Below are positions 48,306 to 59,831 of a stretch of 64,000 nt of DNA, piece after piece. The number at the start of each line of letters is the position of its first letter. Within the stretch, counting starts at the first letter, position 1. This DNA is from Colias croceus (taxonomy: Eukaryota; Arthropoda; Insecta; Lepidoptera; Pieridae). The position numbers and the translations under genes are program-made. The stretch covers positions 3,720,001 through 3,784,000 of the forward strand of contig NC_059555.1 of NCBI RefSeq assembly GCF_905220415.1, given 5' to 3'. Below the pieces are notes generated by a model. That model ran no database searches. It saw nothing but the letters and a program-made list of their open reading frames with translations, and was not told the origin of the DNA.

Positions 48306-51130
48306 TTGCAACTCTCCCGATCCAGGCTTAGATTTATATACTTCAATGCGCGAAGCATAAGAAAAAAAGGTAAACTAGATGAAGTAAAATGTATCCTGAG
48401 CTCATTAATAAAACCTATCCACGTAATTCTAATTACTGAAACTTGGATAAATTCTGATGCGCAAGCTTCAGAATTAAATATTGATAATTACACACATTAT
48501 TTTAACTACCGGACTGACGCAAGAGGAGGTGGAGTCTCAGCATACATCCACAACGATTTAAAACACAATCTTATTGAATCACGATACGAGGAAGGGAACA
48601 ATTACTTATGGATAAGTTTAGAACGATGTAAAATTGATGTAGGCGTTATCTATAAACCGGGCTATACTAACTGTCAAAAATTCCTTGAAATGTATGAATC
48701 GCAATTACAACAAAGGCACAGAGCTATTATTTTTGGAGATTTTAATATCGACTTGTTAACAAAAGATAAAAATACCAAACTATACAAATATACTCTTAAG
48801 TGTAATGGACATATATTACTCAATAAACTAACTAAAAAATACAGCACAAGAGACTCTTCAAAAAAATCTATCATGGACCATGTAAGTACGAACCTTCAAA
48901 ATGATAATTTTCATTTCGCAATAATAAACTCATGTATTTCCGACCATAAGCACATATACGTAGAATTAAAAAAATATTTACCCCCAAAAAGTGTTAAAAC
49001 TCAATATAAAGCAATTAATTACGAAAGATTATCATCCCTGTCTGACTCCATAGTTGATACTGAAATAAACAAAGATTATACAATATTAGAAAATAAAATT
49101 AAATCTATTATAGATAAAAGTAAGATTACTAAAACTAAATTTCTAAATCTGCCCCGAAAAGACTGGATAAACAAAGCAATTTTAACAGAAATTAACGAAA
49201 GAAATTTATTATGGTCTCAACTAAAAAACAACCCTAAAAATAAAAACCTTCAAATAAAATTTAACACTCAAAAAATAAAGGTAAAAAAATTTATTCAAGA
49301 CACAAAAGATTCTTACTATTACCAAGAATTTACAAGGAATATAAATAAACCCAAGAAATTATGGACTTTAGTAAATAAATTAGCTAATAACAAAACTGTA
49401 AAATGTACTTTACCTACTAAATTACTTATAAATTCTGAATATATTACCGAGCCAAATGAAATATGCCAGATATTTAATCAATATTTTTCTACAATAGGAT
49501 CTCGTCTAGCAAATTTAATACCCCTACAATATCAAACCAACTCTTCCTCAACCTTACCTAAATCACCATCAAAAAAGTACGAATTATCCACTTTTGATCC
49601 GTGTACACCTAATGAAATTTTAAAAATTATAAATAACCTTAATTCAAACTGTAGTACAGGTCTTGATGGTATTACCACAAAAGCAATTAAATGCATTAAA
49701 GAAAAATTGAATCATACCTTAAGCGATTGTTTCAACCAAGCTATAAGTCAAGGACGTTTTCCGGATTCGTTAAAAATAGCGAAGGTAACTCCTATCTATA
49801 AGAGTGGTTCAAAATTTGAACCTGGTAACTATAGGCCAATTTCGGTGTTGCCAGTGTTGTCAAAAATATTAGAGAAAATTTTACACACGAGATTAGAAAA
49901 ATATTTAGACTCATTTAATTTTATTTCAGTGCGTCAATACGGTTTTAAGCCAAAAAGTAACACTCTGTCAGCGACTATAGACCTGACTACTAAAATAAAA
50001 CAGAACATTGACGCAAAAAATTTAGTTTTGGGAGTATTTATTGACCTACAAAGGCCTTCGATACCGTTTCTCACGAACTTTTAATAAAGAAATTAGCATC
50101 CATTAACATTACTGGTAAAGCACTAGACATGCTGAAATCATATTTAAAAAATCGATCACAAATCGTTAAAATAGATAACTACAATAGCATTCCCTTACCA
50201 ATTACGTGTGGCATACCACAAGGTTCGATTTTAGGCCCATTGCTTTTTTTAATTTATATTAATAATTTACAAGATTTAAAACTAAATGGTCATCTAACAC
50301 TTTATGCGGATGACACCTGTCTGTTTTATTTTGGTCCCTCTATACATGACATGATAAAGCAAGCACAAAACGATTTAAATAAATTAAATAAATGGTTTCA
50401 ATACAATCTACTAACAATAAATATATCTAAAACGTGTTATATTAAATTCAAAGCTCAGAACAAAATTATTCCACCACACGCTCCACTTAAAATTAACGGT
50501 GTTGTATTAGAACATAAAACCCACGAGAAATACCTAGGTTTGCGAATCGACAGCTCTCTAAAATGGAATTATCACATCGACCACCTAAAAAATAAATTAT
50601 CAGCACTTCTTAGATCTCTGCGTAATATCACTTCTTGCATTCCTCATAAATTACGCCACACCATCTACAACACGTTAGTCAAACCTCACCTAATGTATTT
50701 AATAGAAGTATGGGGTAGCGCTTACAAAAATAAATTAGCGCCACTACAAATTTTACAAAATAAAATTATTAAAACCATTTTTAAATATCCTTTTTTAACT
50801 TCTACAAATAAAATCTACGACGATACTAAAATAATGAATTTAAAACAATTATACTTTTATAATACGTGTATGTTCATCCACAAAGCGCTACATAAAAACA
50901 TAAATACAAATATAATATTCTCAACATCAAATCGCCACTATCCTAATAGACGAGCTAGCTATCTTGCCCTCCCGAAGATCCGAACGAATTATGGAAGGCG
51001 AACGGCAACATACGAGGGAGCACGTTTCTATAACGGATTGCCAAGCAAATTAAAAAGTGTAAACTCATTCATTGTATTCAAAAAACAATTAGCGAAACAC
51101 ATCCTGGAAGACCACACGCTCAAACTTTGA
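48306..51130 (+). pseudogene. LINE ORF2: endonuclease and reverse transcriptase, frameshifted
   Basis: The first frame (48306-50084) holds an apurinic-type endonuclease: RFIYFNARSIRKKGKLDEVK, ITETWIN, GDFNIDL, SDHKHI; then the reverse transcriptase begins: TPIYKSGSKFEPGNYRPISV, RQYGFKP, GVFIDLQ. At 50050-50052 one A is missing from a run, which shifts the frame, so KAFD is lost. The second frame (to 51130) continues with GIPQGSILGPLLFLIYINNL, the catalytic YADD, and KYLGLRIDSSLKWNYHI. No in-frame ATG was found near the start, so ORF2 may depend on coupling to ORF1. The rest is intact, so the lesion is recent or a base-calling error. Confidence 0.9.
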
Positions 51131-51297
51131 ATGCAATGAATGAGTACCTAACCTAAACTTATGTTTATAGTATGTAACTTACTCTAAATTTTTAACTAAC
51201 GAATGATATTTTTTATAAATACCTATGTTTAAAATTTAAGTTTCTCATGTAAGTGACTTAATGTCTTAATGGTAATAAATGTCTTTAAACCTTTTTT

Positions 51298-51739
51298 ACT
51301 AACTATGTGATACAATGCCTTTTTAATTATCTATTTTAGTATAACTTCTTACCATTTCAGTATGCGTTTCAATGTGGCTTAATATTTTAATGTTGTAGTT
51401 ATGATGATATTTTAAAGTGAAACTTTTATTACATCGTCTCAAACTTTTTGTTCTGTGTAGCGCATGTCGCGTGACGCACGATACGTACGATAATTATCGT
51501 ACAAATACGATAATTTTTAGTTAAATGTCTATAGTGTGAAAAAAAGTTTCACTTTTACCGTGGTTTCATAAAACCACACAACATTTTTTATCTTTTGTAT
51601 GAAGCTATAAGATACAGGAATATCTTTAAGATTACAATTTCAGTATATTCCTGTTTTTGATAAAAAGTTTTAATGTTTCAAAGTGGATTTGTCAACGCCT
51701 ATTGATATTTTATTGTACGTAGAAGCCGTTTAGTTTTAA
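51298..51739. other. AT-rich stretch after the LINE
   Basis: No gene was seen. A small palindrome-like run, acgataattatcgt, lies near 51488-51501. Confidence 0.5.
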
Positions 51740-51966
51740 ACTAGATTTCTGCCCGCGGCTTCGCCCGCGTTTGCAAAGGATAACCCGCATAGTTCCCGTT
51801 CCCGTGGGATTTCCGGGATAAAAACTATCCTATGTGTTAATCCAAGTTACCCTCTATATGTGTGCTAAATTTCATATTAATCAGTTCAGTAGTTTTTACG
51901 TGAAAGAGTAACAAACATCCATACATCCATACTTACAAACTTTCGCCTTTATAATATTATATATTA
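51740..51966 (+). repeat. Lepidopteran interspersed repeat (subfamily Y)
   Basis: Head tgcccgcggcttcgcccgcg, then gttcccgttcccgtgggatt and a catccatacatccatact run before ttataatatta. Confidence 0.88.
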
Positions 51967-52116
51967 GAATATTAGATTACTTCTATGTTAGGATCTATTA
52001 ACACATCAGAGTAGTTTTATCAGACTTAATAATTTTTATTTTCATGACAAATCAACCTTGAGTAGCCAAATCACGATAGTTATTATGCTATTAAAATATA
52101 ATTTTCTATAGTAAGC

Positions 52117-52280
52117 TCATATTTTACTGGATTACATATTTTACTATAATATAAATTAAAATATAGAGCACATAAAAATATAAGTATAATTTATATTAAA
52201 TTATGCTTTTATGGTAGCAGGTAATAATAGGCAAAAAAATCACAGACAGTATAATTACGAGAAAATCTAAAATTTATTTT
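52117..52280 (+). repeat. Repeat T, copy 2
   Basis: See 45691-45800: tcatattttactggattaca is exact; the following part is diverged and longer here. Confidence 0.65.
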
Positions 52281-52495
52281 ATTCAAGATAAAAACATGTC
52301 TATAAAAATATTCACATAATATGTATGGATTTTAATATCTGTTAGAAATATATTTTATACGTCTTTAATATAAATTTAGTTAGGTACCTATTACATATAA
52401 TAAATCTGTAGAAGGGTCAATTCTGTACATTGAAAATATTGAAAAAATAAATAGCAGGGGGTGTTACTGGATCGATACCAAACCCAAATATGTGA

Positions 52496-52700
52496 TTAAA
52501 AAAAATTTTGTCTGTCTGTCTGTCTGTCTGTATGTTCAGGCATCACGTGAAAACTAACGGTTCGATTTCGATGAAACTTGGTATAATTAAACCTTATTAT
52601 CCTGAGCATAAAATAGGATACTTTTATCCCGGAAAAATACGAAGAAAAAAAATAAATCTTAATTTTTCCGCGCGGATGGAGTCGCGGGCGGAAGCTAGTG
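52496..52700 (-). repeat. Lepidopteran interspersed repeat with (gtct)n
   Basis: On the minus strand it has the head ttccgcccgcgactccatcc and ends at a perfect tctg/gtct microsatellite (52511-52533). The association of a GC-rich head with a microsatellite end is the same as in the subfamily Y copies. Confidence 0.8.
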
Positions 52701-53059
52701 TATAATAAAAGTTAAGGGGAGACCTTTCAGCGAAGAGGAGTAAAATTGGTTTGCAAGATCAAATTTTTCATGTATTTTCAATTATACGCTTTACGCTTTA
52801 GAAAAAATAATCAATACACTTCAAGATATTGCCTAAAAAGTGTGCTAATTTGTTACACAACCACGTGTATTTTGCTCGATCATATAAAATCATAAAAATA
52901 AATAAAATAAATATCGAAAACGAATTATTTAATAATGAAATTTCTGATTTTGCAAATGATTTTTATATAAAGATATTTATTTTGATGTACTGCAGTAAAC
53001 GTGTTATAATTTGGTTTTCAACTGAAGCCCTGTAATTATTAAATACGTATTATATCTCA

Positions 53060-53235
53060 GAAATTAACGTTGCCACGCGTTTTCTTGACAAGCCGACGGC
53101 TGGCAGAACATCATATTTTGCCTAGTTGAGGCATATCAACTCTCGGCGAGGTATTTCAACGCGCCGTTTGCGCGAGTTCCTAGCGTTCCTAGCGTCTGCA
53201 GCGCAGCTTGGTTATCCCTTCCGCGTCCGTTGCTG
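53060..53235. other. GC/CpG-rich island of unknown nature
   Basis: A stretch such as caacgcgccgtttgcgcgag and a duplicated ttcctagcg stand out from AT-rich flanks. No coding frame, promoter set or repeat family could be recognised. Confidence 0.5.
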
Positions 53236-53635
53236 TGGTCGTGGAAGATTTCACAGTTTGGCACACATTATGTTGTGTGTGTACTGTGTATGAAACCACG
53301 TGTGTATATGTGTTCCTTATGACAAAGCGTTGAATAAATAAGACACATTGTAAAATAATTCATTAACATAATATGCAGCTAAAATTTGTACTTAATTAAC
53401 ATTCAGATAAACGTGAATATATCGAGATTGTGGTTAACTGATTTTGTAATAGTTTGTGGAAATTCACTTATTTACTTACATTTGCAACTGGGAATAACCG
53501 TAAGCTGACAAAGAAAATAAAACCCAAAGAAATACTGATATGTGAAGGTATTGGTAGGTATATACTTATAATATTATCCGGTCAATATCAAGGTTTAATT
53601 TGTTTACTAAGAAGTACACTTTTATTTTATTATTT

Positions 53636-54696
53636 ACTAGCTGCTCCGCGCGGTTTCACCCCCGTGGCTCCACTCATGGTTGTCGTAGAGTGACGTAGAG
53701 TGATGATATTATACCCTATAGCCTTCCTCGATAAATGAGCTATCTAACACCGAAAGATTTTTTCAAATCGGACCAGTAGTTCCCGAGATTAGTGCGTTCA
53801 AACAAACAAACAAACAAACTCTTCACCTTTAGGCTGGTTGCAGAGCTTGACCGACCGTCAGTGCGTACGTCAGTCGCGCTTGTCATATGTATGGAAATTC
53901 ATAAAACCGTGACGACGATTTCTTGGTGTGGCGCCACAAATAACGAACGTGTTCGATCTTGAATTCGTGTAGCGCGGACAACGTCTCGCCACAAAGTGCG
54001 CCCGCTACAAATGTTTCCTCGGTGTGCGTGCTCGCGTACAAATATATGGGGGCGATAAATGTGTCGCGTTTCAAATGTGGCGCCACAATTATCGAGATAC
54101 AAATGTATGCCTGGTGTGCGGCGCGCCTTAGTGTCTTATTCATACAATGGGGAATATTCATGTTTTTCTTTTTTGTCTTAAATTAATAGTTTACTATTTT
54201 ATAACGTAGAAAAAAATATTAATGGGCTTCAAAATACTCTAGATATTTTTAAAAATGAAATTTAAAACTTTTAAAAAATGTAAGCAGTTCAAACGCCGCC
54301 ATTGTGCGCGCGCTTTGCGTGACGTCACATGACACGTCCAGTGGGTGTTTAGTGTTTACCTTGTGTTTACTATGGAGTATGGAGTGATGATTCATACAAT
54401 GTCGTGTCAAATGACGTCACATTTCGTTCGACTAGTGGTGGCGCGTTCTGGCAGTTTGAATTTCGCTCACTTATTTTGCACTTTTGAATATTATTTTAGG
54501 GGCTTAAATAAAAAGTAAATAAAAAAAAATCCTTTTCATTATAATATTACGATAATAAGTATTCGAGAAAAAAATATTTTAGGCCATTTAAAATTTTATG
54601 CATATTCCCTATTGTTGAAGCGTATCGTCAGGACCGACGGTACGCACTGACGGTCGGTCAAGCTCTGCAACCAGCCTTATAGTATTAGTATAGATG
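53636..54696 (+). repeat. Lepidopteran interspersed repeat (subfamily X), split by a nested element
   Basis: The 5' part (53636-53833) has the head ccgcgcggtttcacccccgt and the (caaa)n tail; the last 17 bases (agtattagtatagatg) resume after 54679. An 843-bp element sits in between. Confidence 0.9.
53834..54676. mobile_element. 843-bp PIF/Harbinger-like element, nested
   Basis: 37-bp perfect terminal inverted repeats: 53834-53870 (ggctggttgcagagcttgac...) and 54640-54676. TTA lies on both sides (53831-53833, 54677-54679). The interior is CpG-rich for this window, with gtggcgccacaa twice and several acgtcac motifs, but has no transposase. Open frames inside (53883-54186) lack recognisable domains. 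Confidence 0.92.
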
Positions 54697-55498
54697 AAAA
54701 CTTGTTTTGATAAATTTATAAACTAACTGCCTTGTTTGGTTTCTCAGACTATAAATCAAATATTTTCTGTAAGAGCCGATAAGTTTAAATAATGAAATAT
54801 ATCCTAATTTTCACTTTGGCTTCAGAATATATAAGATCAGTAAATATAGAATGTAACTTATGTACTGAAGTTCGTGTACGTATTTATGTTTATATGACGA
54901 AGTGGGTAAATAAAGATAGGATGCTTGGATTTAAAGCGTTTTTTTTTTCAAAGTTATCACCAATGTTAGAGCAAATTTGCTTACTTTTATATGAATATGT
55001 TGTGGTTGAAGCTTTTAGTAGCGTTAGCTTCTGTTAAGTAGGTATTCTGTGCTTTTAGAATAATAAAAAATGATGGAAGGATCTTCTAATTGTATAGACA
55101 TATATCAGAATATTCAATTTTGCTACCGAATAAAATTATATTATACATCCGTATATTCGTAGATATTGACCTAGCAGTATCGAGAGTAGTAGTAGTAGTA
55201 TTGAAATTTTTGCGCCTTCGGTAAATTAATATGTATCAATTTTGCATTAACAGTTTGTTAAATGTTTAGTCACAGGCAAAGATTTTTTACAGTTTGTTTT
55301 TGTGTTGCGTTGTAGTATACTTTATAATACATTATAATGTGTAAGATTTTTTATTAGTGAAATCTCAATTAAAAAAATAAATATCAATTCATATGGTATT
55401 TATTATTTTTTTGTATTTTTGGTACCGGTGAAAAACATAAATAATTAAGTAAATTACTGGTTCTTTTATTAAAGATATAAGATATAATTATTTTAGTA

Positions 55499-55504
55499 TT
55501 TATT
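55499..55504 (-). terminator. Poly(A) signal of gene C
   Basis: AATAAA on the minus strand, 73 nt after the stop codon. Confidence 0.6.
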
Positions 55505-55576
55505 ACTTTTAATAATTAATATTCAATTAAATAAATTAAAAATTTACACAACAAGCAATTGAGTCATTATAATCTC

Positions 55577-57445
55577 CTAGTTCAAACGACCCCAATCTTC
55601 TTTAATAAAGTCCGAACCTCTTTCTGCTATCATGTATACTGGAGCATTCGTATGACTAGACACTATTTCAGGCATTACACTAGCATCTATAACTCTAAGA
55701 CCCTCAATACCATGTACTCGTAATCTATTGTCTACAACAGCAGATGGATCACTTTCAACGCCCATTTTGCAAGTTCCACTTTGATGGTATATGGTAAAAG
55801 TGAACATCTGGGCTTGACAAGCAAAGTAAGCGTCACTTCCAAAAGGCCCATGCTTGAGACACTCTTCAATCGGAACGTCATACATTTTTGCTCCAAGCTT
55901 TTGCATGGCTGGCTGTTTAGAAATTTCTACAGCAACTTTTATTCCTTCAACTATTTTTTGTAAATCTTCTGGATAATCAAAATAATTTGGTATCAAAATT
56001 GGATAGTCTTTTGGATTTGAACTTTGTAGCATTACTCTACCTTTCGATTTTGGTCGCATTAACATTGGGAATATCATGAAGGCATGTTTTCCTAACGGAC
56101 TATACGTGTCTGAGAATATTTTCTTATCAAAATTAAAATTTTTCGCTAGTAACGGATCGGAATTCAGTCCACCACCAATGAAAAGTAACTCCAAATCAGG
56201 CCAAGCTGTTACGTTAAATTTATCCTGTAAGTTCATGAAGATTAAAGCTTCACAACCCCCTGGTAAAGATAATGGTCCATTGTGTGTTTTCATCCACCTG
56301 AACACCAAATCTAAGTGTTTAATTATATAGTTTGTAGATAAGATAAAGTGTTGCTGATGCACTACAAACTGTACTCCCCCAGCAGCAATATGGTCCATCA
56401 AGTTATATCCGACTGGCAAGTCCTTTACTACTGGTATGTTCAGTGACTCCAAGTGATCTTTTGGTCCTATTCCTGACAGCATCAAAAGTTGTGGTGAATT
56501 AATTGCACCCGCGGAAACAATAACTTCTTTTTTAGCTAAAATTTTAAATAGCTTTCCCCGTTTTTCAACTTCTATTCCGATAACCTTCTTATTATTTGAG
56601 TCGAAAATCAATTTTGTTACCAAACTACGTTTTGACAGGTGAATATTATTTCTTTTATTTATAGGATGTAAGTAAGCTCTACTGGAGCTGTGTCAGGTTC
56701 CATTTTTCATTGACAATTGCAAGAAAGAAACTCCAGCTGGATTGGCACCATTGTAATCAGTATACTTGAAACCTAATTCTTGAGCGCCTTCAACCCAAGC
56801 TCTTGAGTTTGCTGTTTGAAATGGGGCATGCTCCACATTTAAGAAGCCTCTATATCCATGGTACTTGGGATCGTCATGAGCTGGGATATTAAACTTTTCA
56901 ATTTTCTTGAAGTATGGTAACACCTCGTCCCAGCTCCAGCCCTTGTTACCAATTGCTTCCCAATTATTGTAGTCTTGCGGGGCACCCCGTGTGTAAATCA
57001 TATAGTTTAGTACGCTTGAACCTCCTACAACTTTACCTCGAGGCCAATGGCATTGATGGTTCGCAAATCCTGTGCAATATTTATCAGAAGGTTTCGTCTT
57101 ATACTTCCAATTAGCAGACGTAAATTGGAGATAGTTCGCTAGTATAGGGATGTCCATGAGAAAGTTCTCGCTGACTCCTGCCTCTACTAATAGTACTTTC
57201 CAGTCTGATATTTCAGTTAAACGATTAGCGATAACGCAGCCCGCTGTACCAGCACCTACTACAATGAAATCGTATTCTGCTAGGAAATTATCTTGGTCCG
57301 GCGGTTCGTTGTCGTATTGGTCTATGCCATCTTCAACAAAGTGAATGAACGACAGAAATGGATTCATTACTTGTGATATCATCGCGAGTAAAGCCATTAT
57401 CAGGGCCCCTAGCCCCGATATCAAAATTGGGTATGGTAATAACAT
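55577..57445 (-). CDS. GMC oxidoreductase gene C, one coding exon with in-frame TGA (possible pseudogene)
   Basis: An FAD-dependent GMC oxidoreductase of 622 codons. The ATG (57445) directly follows a strong acceptor (ccttttacag), as in gene A, so the longer frame to 57481 is intronic. Residues 1-28 are hydrophobic (signal peptide or anchor). GAGTAG is at 64-69, followed by VLLVEAG, WPRGKVVGGSSVLNYMIYTR, GAINSPQLLMLSGIG, and the C-terminal pair His554 (YHQSGTCKMG) and His598 (SSHTNAP). Codon 251 (56695-56693) is TGA where paralogues have the conserved Arg of G-S-R-x-S; CGA to TGA is one C-to-T change. Frame and length are otherwise intact. It may be a young pseudogene, a null allele, a sequencing error, or a read-through gene; the stop is followed by C. 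Confidence 0.9.
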
Positions 57446-57764
57446 CTGTAAAAGGAAAATGGTATTGTTCTTATACTTCAATTAATCATCTTTTTAGATA
57501 AAGTATTTTTAATTTGTTAACCTGCTGTCTATTTTGGTCACCCTGGTAAGTGTAATGAGGAAAAAAATATGCACAGAAATGTAATATCTAGAATCGAGTA
57601 CTCTGACCTATGAAGACAACTACATAATGGAGATGAACGTATTTTGATGATTTTGGCTGTGTCGGTTTAAATAATAAATTTTTTAATAAAAAATGTAATA
57701 CTAGGTTATATTTAAAGTATCTTACGAAGTAACAGATTTAGGTGAAATAAATAAATTCACTTAC

Positions 57765-57862
57765 TGTGATTAGTTATATCCAGATCATCCACAAAGAAAA
57801 TTTTATCAGTTTTTGTAAATATCACATGTATTGGTATATACTTGTATATTTATAACTTTATA
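57765..57862 (-). promoter_or_regulatory. Putative TATA box and first exon of gene C
   Basis: TATAAAG at 57862-57856 on the minus strand would place the start near 57832. A donor CACA|GTAAGTG then ends an exon at 57765, giving a 319-nt intron to the acceptor at 57446. The arrangement is consistent but unproven. Confidence 0.35.
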
Positions 57863-59786
57863 GTATGTGAGATTATTAATTATTAAATAATAAACGTGGT
57901 ACGTGTAATACAGGACAATGTATGCGACTGATCGCAGTACAAAACGCCAATAGTGCTACCACAAAAGCTTATCACATACTCTGAATCATGTTAAAGTTCA
58001 TTAGAAGATACTTCACTTATTACTTCTATGGCCAGTAGAAGTACAAAGTTCAAATTGTCAGTAGACAGTAGTCACTATTGGAACATACCTATTACATACA
58101 TATTGAATTTTACTCATAGTAGATTCTTTATTATTTTTGCATGTTATGAAATTGAAGAGCAACGCATTATTAACTATAGAAATATCATTTATTAAAAACT
58201 ATTTTATCAAATTCGCAATGAGCTGCTAATTATTATTTTGCTCCTTTCTTAAAAAATATGGCTACAGAGCGAGTATTTGTACGAATAGAACGGTTAAAAA
58301 TCGATTTCATTTTCTAAAATTCTATAACTTTAGGCAATTTTAGTTACCCAGCCTCAAATTTATTTTTTCGAAAGTTATTAGTTTTCCAAGGTACAAGGAT
58401 TTTCATTTCTATTTTTAGAAATGTAACAATATGAGAATATTAAATTTTATAAATGTCATTCGAGTAATTGTTTATTGATGATAAATAAAATATTATAATT
58501 AGTAACAGGGAAAATATGTATGCACTGCTTGAGGAAATTTTGGTTAACATGATAGAACCTATAATAAAACATATTAACAAGATGCTGAATATTTTTCATG
58601 TGCATATTGCAAATTATGTACCAAGTATGAAAAATATTATATAACAGATTAAAAAACAGTGTTACTAAAAACCTACAGATTTAATAATTAAAGTGAGTTA
58701 TTTTTACAAGCCCTTGAAGAAATGTATGTGTTATAAATACTGGTGATAGCAAATTTTGATGATAAGAAACATTCCTTTATTTTTAAAAAGAAATAGATCT
58801 GCATTTAAAGATTTTCGAAAATTCACTTACTACGTTCGGGAATTTAATATATTATTACTTATACTTTATTAGGAAGAATAAGACACACGAAAATTTTAAC
58901 AAATTTATTGATAACAATAACAAAACATATTTACAATTTAATTTATAACGTCAATTAGGCAATTAAATTCCATATACGCTGTTGATTGAATTCCGTCTTC
59001 TGCAAGCTCTTATATGACAATATACAATCTTAAAAATGTAATTCGTCAAATACGTCTTTGTATTTTCAATCATTATCATTATCTTATGTAACATGGATGA
59101 ATTCATCCGAATTACATACAAATATTCATTATTGATTTGTTTTCTAATGGCAAATCGAGTCAATAAAGATGCTGTTAAAGATTTGAATGATTACAGTTAC
59201 AGTTTAGTTATAAATTTCACATGTTTTTACAGCAAATTTCAAAGCATCTGACATAAAGAAAAAAAATCTATAATTTTTTATAAAATATTTAGGTACTGTT
59301 ATTATGGCACATACATACAAATATTTAATATGCAGATTTCATCATGGAATAAAAAAGTTTAAATTGTTTGCTTTTTCTTTCTGCCAAAAATGAAAAGAGA
59401 TATTCTATTTATTTCAATAATAAAAATCTAGCATTTAACACTTTAGAACAAGATTTTTATAACATGTACAATTGTATAACATTCTTAGTACATAAATAAT
59501 AACATCAAAGGTATAGGCTTGATAAAAAAGATCTTAATATTAATTTAAATAAAGATATTTTGACTATAACTCACATAGTATTTCTTCACTATGTATAAAT
59601 ATCTAGTTACTTTGGCTAATATCTGGTAACAATAAGTTTTATGTATATTATACTTAATTAATATTAAAGCATGTTTACCTAGGCTTTAACTAAAAATAGA
59701 CTAAAGTCTGAAATCATTCGTAAAATATATTTCAGACCATTATTAAGTCTTTGGTATTGTTGATTACTGCCAAATAAAAGCTAGGT
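57863..59786. other. AT-rich intergenic stretch between genes D and C
   Basis: No gene or known repeat was seen. tacttctatggccagtagaa near 58021 is an imperfect small palindrome. Confidence 0.5.
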
Positions 59787-59792
59787 TTTATT
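59787..59792 (-). terminator. Poly(A) signal of gene D
   Basis: AATAAA on the minus strand, 40 nt after the stop codon. Confidence 0.65.
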
Positions 59793-59831
59793 CATTTTCA
59801 TTGTCTCGCATAATATACATAAAACTCACTG

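Larger units (their letters stand above)
46911..51297 (+). mobile_element. CR1/Jockey-type non-LTR retrotransposon (LINE)
   Basis: The element carries ORF1 and ORF2 in the usual order, with no long terminal repeats. Its 5' end is placed where repeat R homology ends, and its 3' end at the taataaatgtctttaaacc run. No target duplication was recognised, so both limits are approximate. The 4.4-kb length is near full size. It lies between genes C and B. Confidence 0.85.

Noticed and set aside
52511..52533. CRISPR-like or regulatory repeat
   Set aside because: It is a plain gtct microsatellite at the end of an interspersed repeat.
53883..54186. Overlapping open frames in the 843-bp nested element
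   Set aside because: High CpG content lowers stop frequency there; no domain is recognisable.
56693..56695. TGA read as selenocysteine
   Set aside because: The position aligns with Arg in paralogues, not Cys, and Lepidoptera studied so far lack selenoproteins.
57446..57481. Upstream start for gene C (MKYKNN...)
   Set aside because: The stretch is a polypyrimidine tract plus acceptor; the coding exon starts at the ATG right after AG, as in gene A.
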